Positions 32,438-38,317 of a stretch of 38,317 nt of DNA are shown one piece after another. This DNA is from Microcaldota archaeon (GTDB lineage: Archaea > Micrarchaeota > Micrarchaeia > Anstonellales > Bilamarchaeaceae): assembly GCA_018304385.1 (NCBI GenBank), contig JAGVWJ010000007.1:1-38317 (forward strand). The letters run 5' to 3'. The notes below the pieces were generated by a model. It was not told where the DNA came from. It was given only the letters and a program-made list of their open reading frames with translations, and ran no database searches. Position numbers and translations under genes: made by a program. Position 1 is the stretch's first letter. Each line of letters begins with the position of its first letter.

Positions 32438-33408
32438 AGTTAGTATTATTGATGTTTTTACTATTGCAATTCGCATCACTTGCATTTGCCCAGCAGTGGC
32501 TAAGTACATCTGCTATTGCAATAGTTACCTCAGTTGGTATTCTAGCACTAATTTATGCAATAGGTATAGGCCTTAATTCAGATGATTTAAAGTTTCTTAG
32601 TTCTGAGGAGCTGTATCAAACACTGGTTACTATTGTCATGATTAGTGTTGTTCTTGGTGCAGAGAATTTTTTAAATGCATTCTCTGCAAGCCTTGAACTT
32701 GGTGATAATTTACAGGATGCCTCTTTGGGTATAATGACTAGTACCATAGACAAACATTCATCTTTATTCAATAATCTTAAGACTTTTTCAAAGGATCTTG
32801 GCAAAGAAGCATCAGAAGGCATGTATTGCAGTTGGCAAGGTATGGGATTTAATACTGCAGCGTGCAGCTCTTTTCGTTCACTAGCGCCAGCAACATCACT
32901 TTCAATGCAAACACTTTCGCTCTCTGTTGCTGAGCTTGGTTCAGTGCATACGTTGCTTAATTTCGGAAAGAGCTATTCATTTACTCTTTTGCTTCCATTA
33001 GGTATTTTATTAAGAACCTTTAGGTTTAGCAGAGGTGCCGGCGGTTTATTTTTAGGTCTTGCTGTATCGCTTTATTTATTTACTCCCTTATCAGTTATAT
33101 TTATGAATATACTAATTTCATCTGACCCAGTTGGATTAGCTGCAGTGCCTCCATTGCCTACGCCAAGTTGCAATGTTTTTGCTTATGCAAATGCTCTCGG
33201 AGAGTTTGATTATGAGAATGTTGATACAGTAAACAGCCTTTTTGCAGACATGAAAAGTACATACCTGCCAAGATATCTTTATGCGTTTTTGATTAATGGT
33301 ACACTGAATACCATAGTTATTTTACTTACATTTATTGCATCATTAAGATGGGTATCAAAATTAGCAGGTGCAGATGTTGATATATCTGCATTGGCGAGGT
33401 TAGCGTGA
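32434..33408 (+). CDS. Polytopic membrane paralogue 4 of 6 (with signal peptide)
   Basis: 324 residues. Signal peptide (1-19, ending LAFAQQ), then IYAIGIGLNSDDLKFLSSEE and ELYQTLVTIVMIS, an outside stretch with two nearby cysteines (MYCSWQGMGFNTAACSSF), the central RTFRFSRGAGGLFLGLAVSL block and a closing WVSKLAGADVDISALARLA. Its ATG overlaps the stop of paralogue 3 (ATGA), so translation is coupled. Confidence 0.83.
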   Translation: MKLVLLMFLLLQFASLAFAQQWLSTSAIAIVTSVGILALIYAIGIGLNSDDLKFLSSEELYQTLVTIVMISVVLGAENFLNAFSASLELGDNLQDASLGIMTSTIDKHSSLFNNLKTFSKDLGKEASEGMYCSWQGMGFNTAACSSFRSLAPATSLSMQTLSLSVAELGSVHTLLNFGKSYSFTLLLPLGILLRTFRFSRGAGGLFLGLAVSLYLFTPLSVIFMNILISSDPVGLAAVPPLPTPSCNVFAYANALGEFDYENVDTVNSLFADMKSTYLPRYLYAFLINGTLNTIVILLTFIASLRWVSKLAGADVDISALARLA

Positions 33409-33415
33409 TATGATT

Positions 33416-33485
33416 GGTTATGAGTTTGTAGTTATAAGTTTTGGGTTACGCGTAAACTCACTACTCAAAACTCACAACTCAAAAC
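33416..33485. repeat. Heptanucleotide array H6, inverted halves
   Basis: Ten period-7 units. The first five (33416-33450) read RGTTNNN on the plus strand (ggttatg, agttata, agttttg). The last five (33451-33485) are the same type on the minus strand (tcaaaac, tcacaac). The halves meet at a palindromic ACGCGT (33447-33452), so the transcript could fold into a long imperfect hairpin. It fills the gap between paralogues 4 and 5. Confidence 0.75.
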
Positions 33486-33496
33486 AGTGATTAAAC

Positions 33497-34576
33497 ATGG
33501 CAATAGAAACAATATGTAGTGGTGCTGCGACTGCGCTTATATATTCATCAATAATCCCAGCAGTTGCTATTAGTGCAGTGACAACTGCAATGATAATTGT
33601 ATTTGCTTATATGTATGGAAATACAACAAATAATCCCAAGGTGTTATTATGGGCAAAAACAGAGATAATGCAAGTGTTCATTTCAATTTCTACAGTTGCT
33701 ATACTTATCGGATTAATAAATTCATTTTGTAATATTAATGTTGATTCTGTACTCTCTTTATTTTCACTGCCTGGTGCTGGCGCAGTTCCTGGAGGGGTGA
33801 CTACTTTATATGATGGGGCAGAAAAATATCTTGTTGAGGCTGGAAAGTGGATTCATACATTAATGGCAGCAGCGCGTTATCATTTAGGTGGTTTTAACAT
33901 TCTTGAAGGTTATGGTCGATATTTATGTGAAGGTCCGGAAGGAACAGGATTACAGATAATATTTTGTATTTTTGGTAGTTCTATTGGTCTTGGGGGTGGT
34001 GCAGGTGTGAGCATGACGCCGGATTCAGGTTATGCATATATGGCACCAGCACTTTCAGTTTCTTTTAATGCACTTATTATATCTTACTTTTCTTCTTTAA
34101 ACTATTTATTTATTCTTAAATTTGTATACGGAGGGTTTATCTTCTTTTTCTTGCCACTAGGGGTATTTTTGCGTTCTATGCCATTTTTAAGGACATTTGG
34201 GTCACTCTTGATTAGTCTAACTATATGTTTTCTTGTTGTTTATCCATTAATTCTTTCTATATTCTATATCGATTTTCTTTCTCTAAGAGTACTTGCTCCA
34301 GATCTTGGCCCTTCTGGTGTTCTTTATTATTCCACTGCAGATATATCAAATGTAGTTGACGTTTGGGATGCTTTTGATACTGACGGTCTTTATAGCGATG
34401 TATTTGACTCAGGTGGTGATAAATCCTTGGAAATAATAAAACTTTCTGGGAATGCATTTTTGGTAGGCGTGTTTATTCCATCTCTTGCGATGCTTGCAAC
34501 ACTTGCAGCAGTATCTTATGTTAATAGATTCCTTGGTGAAGAAATAGATTTAAGTAGAATCGTACAGGTGATTTGA
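33497..34576 (+). CDS. Polytopic membrane paralogue 5 of 6
   Basis: 359 residues without a cleavable signal peptide; it starts outside-in with a short ETICSG tail and a first membrane segment. Shared blocks are FAYMYGNTTNNPKVLLWAKT, RSMPFLRTFGSLLISLTICF and the C-terminal YVNRFLGEEIDLSRIVQVI. An outside domain of ~110 residues (about 85-195) contains LHPDSGYAYMAP-like and YGRYLCEGPEG segments. It is separated from paralogue 4 by the inverted heptad array H6. Confidence 0.83.
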   Translation: MAIETICSGAATALIYSSIIPAVAISAVTTAMIIVFAYMYGNTTNNPKVLLWAKTEIMQVFISISTVAILIGLINSFCNINVDSVLSLFSLPGAGAVPGGVTTLYDGAEKYLVEAGKWIHTLMAAARYHLGGFNILEGYGRYLCEGPEGTGLQIIFCIFGSSIGLGGGAGVSMTPDSGYAYMAPALSVSFNALIISYFSSLNYLFILKFVYGGFIFFFLPLGVFLRSMPFLRTFGSLLISLTICFLVVYPLILSIFYIDFLSLRVLAPDLGPSGVLYYSTADISNVVDVWDAFDTDGLYSDVFDSGGDKSLEIIKLSGNAFLVGVFIPSLAMLATLAAVSYVNRFLGEEIDLSRIVQVI

Positions 34577-34593
34577 GTATGAAGGTATTCAGC

Positions 34594-34614
34594 TTTGAGC
34601 AGTGGGCAGTGAGC
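34594..34614 (+). repeat. Degenerate heptanucleotide array H7
   Basis: Three units with period 7 (tttgagc, agtgggc, agtgagc) between paralogue 5 and element B. Short, but the same consensus and orientation as the other arrays. As with H2 and element A, an array precedes the conserved element. Confidence 0.55.
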
Positions 34615-34651
34615 AAGGTGTTGCTTCACTTGCATGAGAAAGGCACAAGAC

Positions 34652-34749
34652 TGCCGACGCAGCATAAGAGAACACAGGTCTGCGTCCCTATAGAGAATAT
34701 TAGTAGTACGACGAATATATAATAATGAGAAAATAGAAGGATGGTACAG
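34652..34749 (+). other. Conserved ~100-nt element, copy B (upstream of paralogue 6)
   Basis: Second copy of the element found upstream of rpoP. The stem GACGCAG (34656-34662) with CTGCGTC (34680-34686) is identical to copy A, while the 17-nt loop differs. The shared blocks CTATAGAGAA, AGTAG-ACGACG and AATGAGA have the same spacing, and GAAGG (34736-34740) serves as ribosome-binding site. The ATG at 34741 corresponds to the out-of-use ATG in copy A, and the ATG at 34750 to the rpoP start. Confidence 0.65.
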
Positions 34750-35823
34750 ATGACTGAAACAAGCGGGTATATGACTGGATTTGATGCGAATGTTGTTGGG
34801 ACATTGGCACCTAACTACCAGTGGCTGCCAATGACGGTCCTTGTTTCATTTATCATTATAATACTGCACGGTACACTGCTTGGCATTGCCCATGCGTTTA
34901 GTGTTCAGGACCTCAAACGTCATGCTAAGGCAGAGATAGTTAATGCGTTTGCAACACTACTTATAGCTATATTTTTGGTGTATCTGGTTTTTGAGATACA
35001 AGAGTTTTCACTAAAATATTTCTTATGCGCTAGCAATCCACTTGACTCAAGTGCACCGCTACAATGCCCTAAGTTTGATTGCGGCGGCGATTCAGTAACA
35101 ATAGATCAGCTTACAAACTCAATTGATTTGCTAAAATGTAAGATGGGTGAAAGGGCAAATGAATTTTCTGGACTTCAAGAGGAGGTTACTAGTGCTGCAG
35201 CTGTTCCATTAGGCTTGCTTACTACCTATTTTAGTATTATTGGGATTCCGGTTTTTCAAGGAAACTATGTCACTTCTTGGTATCAGGAAGCAGAAACCTA
35301 TCGTTTGCTAAACAATTTTATGACTACGTTGATTATAGGAACAAATGCAGTTACTGTTATTGCAGATTATGTAAAGAACAACATGCTTTCATTTTATTTG
35401 CCTCTTGGATTATTGCTTAGATCATTTTATTTCACACGGAGTGTTGGTGCATTCTTAATGGCTTTAGCAATAGGCCTTTATTTTATTTATCCAATATTAT
35501 ATATTATTACTGACCCTGGTTTTGTAAGGCCTAGCTTTACTGCTCCACCACGGCCACCTGAATTGGAATCTCCTTTGTGTTATCCCACTCTTAGCACTGT
35601 TACATTTGCAATGTCATCTAGTTCAGTTGAAGCTGTTGCAACCTCAGGGGGTTCTACTCTTTCAGTTGCCCAGCTAAAATCAGAGGTATCAGAGCTTTAT
35701 CTATCTGTTTTCTTGCATCCATTTGTTGTATTTGCCATAACTATTGTATTTATTAGATATTTAATGAATATTTTAGGTGGTGAAACACAAGATCTGCTTA
35801 GAGCAGTAGGGAAGGTGATTTAG
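34750..35823 (+). CDS. Polytopic membrane paralogue 6 of 6
   Basis: 357 residues without a cleavable signal peptide. Shared blocks: GIAHAFSVQDLKRHAKAEIV at the N-terminus, LLRSFYFTRSVGAFLMALAI in the centre, and YLMNILGGETQDLLRAVGKVI at the C-terminus. The outside part after the second helix has cysteines in a CPKFDCGGDS segment. The start at 34750 is preferred by alignment with the rpoP leader; 34741 would add three residues. A GGTGA near the end of this gene serves the next one. Confidence 0.83.
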   Translation: MTETSGYMTGFDANVVGTLAPNYQWLPMTVLVSFIIIILHGTLLGIAHAFSVQDLKRHAKAEIVNAFATLLIAIFLVYLVFEIQEFSLKYFLCASNPLDSSAPLQCPKFDCGGDSVTIDQLTNSIDLLKCKMGERANEFSGLQEEVTSAAAVPLGLLTTYFSIIGIPVFQGNYVTSWYQEAETYRLLNNFMTTLIIGTNAVTVIADYVKNNMLSFYLPLGLLLRSFYFTRSVGAFLMALAIGLYFIYPILYIITDPGFVRPSFTAPPRPPELESPLCYPTLSTVTFAMSSSSVEAVATSGGSTLSVAQLKSEVSELYLSVFLHPFVVFAITIVFIRYLMNILGGETQDLLRAVGKVI

Positions 35824-36438
35824 ATGAAATTGATGTATTTTAACAATCAGAGATCTGCAACGGGACATGAGCCCAAAACTCCTAGGCCCAAAGCTCGCGG
35901 CCCACGGCCCATGGCAGAATTATTAAAGGCACTAGCTTTATTTTTGCCGTTAGTTTCTTGTGGCGGAGATCCAGATACTGAGACGTCAAAAGGCAACAGA
36001 GATGGTGGTGCACAACATGAAATGGATAGTAAACCCTCGGATAACAAATGCAGGTGGGTAGTACTTGCAGAAGAATCAACAATAGTTGCTTTAGATGAAA
36101 CAGCATATCTTTTTGTTAATGAGCGTGCTGGTTTCTCAAGGTTAGCAGCTACGCTTATAGAAGTTGGAAGCCTACTCTCTGTTCCAGAGGATCCTGAAGG
36201 TAGAAGTGAGAGGGCCCGTTTCCGCATTATCGCATATGATATTGCTGGTGTAAGATTATCACAACTTACTTATGATGTAAACAGAAACGAAGGATTTATT
36301 ATAGTGCCTCTTAACCGGCCAGGTAGAGAGCCTCGTGAAGAAGCCCATATAAGATTGCTGGATGCCATGACATCAGATGGTGTTTATTTTGATAGTACTG
36401 AAATAACTGCGCAGCTTAAAAGATGGGAATGCGAATAA
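35824..36438 (+). CDS. Lipoprotein of unknown function with repeat-derived N-terminus
   Basis: 204 residues. The ATG at 35824 touches the stop of paralogue 6 and has GGTGA (35814-35818) five bases upstream, like other starts here. The first 29 residues include TGHEPKTPRPKARGPRP encoded by heptad array H8, then a hydrophobic stretch and lipobox LPLVSC (Cys46). An ATG at 35911 would begin a more usual lipoprotein signal peptide but lacks a ribosome-binding site. The mature part (about 80-200) is beta-rich with RFRIIAYDIAGVRLSQLTYD; family not recognised. Part of the membrane-paralogue cluster. Confidence 0.75.
   Translation: MKLMYFNNQRSATGHEPKTPRPKARGPRPMAELLKALALFLPLVSCGGDPDTETSKGNRDGGAQHEMDSKPSDNKCRWVVLAEESTIVALDETAYLFVNERAGFSRLAATLIEVGSLLSVPEDPEGRSERARFRIIAYDIAGVRLSQLTYDVNRNEGFIIVPLNRPGREPREEAHIRLLDAMTSDGVYFDSTEITAQLKRWECE
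35862..35917 (+). repeat. Degenerate heptanucleotide array H8
   Basis: Eight exact period-7 units such as gagccca, taggccc, gcggccc, acggccc and atggcag. Most have a GGCC or AGCC core. The array lies in the 5' coding part of the lipoprotein gene and encodes a Pro/Arg-rich stretch. Confidence 0.75.
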
Positions 36439-36449
36439 ATGGTGTCAAT

Positions 36450-38317
36450 ATGAAAAAATATATTATTGCGTTTCTTTTTCTTTTCATTGCAGGTTGCCTA
36501 GAAAAACCACTTAGTTATGGTTGCTGCAATCTGGATGAGGAGACTAATACTTGTATTCCACCTCTTAAAGGTGAAACCTCTGATGGCGTAGAACTAATAG
36601 GAACTAATGAGTGTGATGCAGAGTCTGGTACATGCAATGTAACCATCCGTATAACAAAATTAAGGCCAGGTGCTGAGCCTATTATAGAAGAGGTGCAGCC
36701 CATAATTAATGTATGTACTAATAGGGTTAGTGGATGCAGAACTGCGAATTGCGTTGCCCAAGTCTGTGGTTCTTTTAGCTATCGTCCTACACCTATTCCC
36801 AGTGTTGCAGATGCAACTAAGTTTAGTGAAGAAGCAGAGCAAGAAGGCAAGGTAGATGCAATAGACGCAGCAGCAGAGGCCGTGCCAACGAATTTTTACG
36901 GTACAGTTTGTCATATGTTAAAAACAAACGAAACTCTTCAAACATTTTTAAAGAATTCCAAAGGTAGTTTTGTAAATACCTTTAGGGTTGGCATTGGAGA
37001 TAGCTTTGATGAATTTGACAATTACAGATATTTATTTCCTTATACAGACTCAGTTTGTAATGCTAATCCTGTTATAAAAGGCACTAAAGATAGATACATG
37101 AATTATCTATTGACACCAGGACAATTTCAGATTCATGTAAGTGATCCAGCCCTAGATCAAACTGATAATGGTCTTGAAGCTGAGGCATTCTGTTTGGAAG
37201 ATGCAGAAAGACCTTTCTTAGGGCCCCAATATAATGGTAATACCATTTCCGCATACAAGATGAAAAATATAACCAGAGAACCAATCGATTATAGTTATAA
37301 AGAATTAGATGTAAAATTCTATCTTAATTTTCTTTCCATAATGTATGCAGATCAGCTTGATACAGAATCCATAGGTGATGTTCCTTTGCCTGCGCCATTT
37401 GAGTGTGAAACTGGAATTGAATGTGCCTCAGGTTTTTGTAATTATAAAGATTATACTAGGGGCATATGCAAAAAAGATGACAGCTGGATCAGATGCAGCT
37501 GCAGTTCAGCTGCACGTGAATGCTTAGCATCAAACATATATATCGATTATCTTGATGATGTGAAGCCAACTACTGCTGATGAACTGCAAGAGCATGTTGA
37601 TGCGTATATTAATGATGGCGCAGAGTTTTATAAAAAACGTGATCGCCAGCTTAAATTAGAGTATGGGGAGGTAGATCCTGACTGTGATTTTTGGGCGAAT
37701 CCTACTGGTGATATTGATGGCGTACACTACGGTGTGCCAGCAGCAAATGGTGTGTACTTTCCGGTAGATTGTATTGTAGAAGATTATACTAGTTGGCGGA
37801 TTGTATGTACTTTGCCCCCTGAGGCTTCCTCCAATTCACAATTTTCTTATGTTTGCGAACCTGCAGGAGATAATTATGCGTGTAGAGAAAACGTTGAAGA
37901 TGCAACAGATACTATTACATGCGTTTTTGCGGATAATAACATGGTTTGTTCTATCTCATCATCTAGGGCATTTGATGATTGCCAATCAATAGGAGAGAAT
38001 AGTATTGGATGCGGATATGCTGCAGGAAGTCCAGGCGTTACTTGTAATATTGGAGAAGGTGGCAGTGTTGCGTGTACATCATTATATCCAAGTATAACCA
38101 TAACTTCATGTAGCTTTGATGGAAGCAGCACATTAACCTGTTCATCAACAGCTTCAAGGGTTTTTGGTGATTGCGAAGATAACAGTGGTACAAAATATTG
38201 CGGCAGCCAGGGGCAGCAGTTCGTTGATGGTCTTCTTGAGATAGATGGTTCAGATTTTAAGTATTTATTTGATCCTGACATTAGATTTTTTGGTTCTGAA
38301 AAACAAGGCATTAGCGG
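36450..38317 (+). CDS. Large cysteine-rich lipoprotein, runs off the right edge
   Basis: The frame opens at ATG 36450 and stays open for 622 codons to the window end. Signal peptide MKKYIIAFLFLFIAGC with lipobox IAGC (Cys16), then a Cys-rich exported protein with 35 cysteines in the visible part. Examples are YGCCNLDEETNTC, GFCNYKDYTRGIC and WIRCSCSSAAREC. Toward the edge are two related ~40-residue units (TITCVFADNNMVCSISSSRA and ITSCSFDGSSTLTCSSTASR, each followed by FDDC/FGDC and a CG pair). Family not recognised. It starts 11 nt after the previous lipoprotein, so it belongs to the same cluster and is probably an exposed part of the same apparatus. Confidence 0.85.
   Translation, partial: MKKYIIAFLFLFIAGCLEKPLSYGCCNLDEETNTCIPPLKGETSDGVELIGTNECDAESGTCNVTIRITKLRPGAEPIIEEVQPIINVCTNRVSGCRTANCVAQVCGSFSYRPTPIPSVADATKFSEEAEQEGKVDAIDAAAEAVPTNFYGTVCHMLKTNETLQTFLKNSKGSFVNTFRVGIGDSFDEFDNYRYLFPYTDSVCNANPVIKGTKDRYMNYLLTPGQFQIHVSDPALDQTDNGLEAEAFCLEDAERPFLGPQYNGNTISAYKMKNITREPIDYSYKELDVKFYLNFLSIMYADQLDTESIGDVPLPAPFECETGIECASGFCNYKDYTRGICKKDDSWIRCSCSSAARECLASNIYIDYLDDVKPTTADELQEHVDAYINDGAEFYKKRDRQLKLEYGEVDPDCDFWANPTGDIDGVHYGVPAANGVYFPVDCIVEDYTSWRIVCTLPPEASSNSQFSYVCEPAGDNYACRENVEDATDTITCVFADNNMVCSISSSRAFDDCQSIGENSIGCGYAAGSPGVTCNIGEGGSVACTSLYPSITITSCSFDGSSTLTCSSTASRVFGDCEDNSGTKYCGSQGQQFVDGLLEIDGSDFKYLFDPDIRFFGSEKQGIS

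Noticed and set aside
34579..34722. 47-codon open frame between paralogues 5 and 6
   Set aside because: It runs through heptad array H7 and the stem of element B, and copy A of the element keeps no such frame (one-base indel). It is most likely non-coding.
28302..35823. Firm annotation of the six membrane proteins as VirB6/TrbL/CedA
   Set aside because: Topology is suggestive, but no diagnostic motif and no VirB4-like ATPase is visible in the window, so it is left as a hypothesis.
5096..35917. CRISPR array as explanation for the short repeats
   Set aside because: Units are 7 bases with no unique spacers and no cas genes are nearby.

Overview
The window looks like part of a DPANN-type archaeal chromosome with low GC. 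The evidence is an archaeal A-type ATP synthase, the archaeal exosome superoperon (SBDS, Rrp4, Rrp41, Rrp42, L37Ae, RpoP, Brix, Pcc1, prefoldin beta), an AK6-type adenylate kinase, TATA-type promoters placed for leaderless mRNAs, and GGTGA ribosome-binding sites on genes inside operons. The sequence alone does not allow a finer lineage call. I saw no rRNA, tRNA, CRISPR array or intact insertion sequence. No stretch of more than 300 bases lacks a gene.

Layout. 1-3369: end of the ATP synthase operon (A partial, B, D) with a purine nucleoside phosphorylase between B and D. 3370-7109: accessory genes (a helical protein, a SIMPL-domain protein, an ankyrin protein, a membrane-anchored HTH protein and a membrane-tethered DsbA-like protein). 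7194-12483: the exosome/translation superoperon, ending in a DHH phosphoesterase. Repeats and a conserved ~100-nt element have entered it around rpoP, and its RpoP has lost all four zinc-ligand cysteines. 12653-20823: a surface-protein operon with four lipoproteins that share and shuffle two domain types, a small secreted/membrane pair and a 1193-residue repeat protein. 20859-28239: an unknown gene, then a run of minus-strand genes (purA, an AlbA_2/Schlafen-type regulator flanked by near-identical repeats, scpB, a VCBS/ASPIC lipoprotein, AK6, a PIN/AbrB toxin-antitoxin pair and a PadR-type regulator).

28302-38317: the most unusual part, a tandem array of six divergent paralogous polytopic membrane proteins. 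Several have signal peptides, and one carries a large cysteine-rich outer domain with an EF-hand-like loop. A lipoprotein follows, then a cysteine-rich lipoprotein that runs off the right edge. Topology and organisation suggest a multi-subunit envelope machine, perhaps a VirB6/TrbL/CedA-like conduit. No ATPase is visible in the window, so that assignment is a hypothesis.

Two nucleotide-level systems overlay the genes. One is a family of degenerate heptanucleotide arrays (core RGYY plus three free bases) at eight loci, mostly at gene starts and oriented with transcription. The other is a ~100-nt element present twice, upstream of rpoP and of the sixth membrane paralogue, with an invariant 7-bp stem and near-fixed spacing to the start codon.
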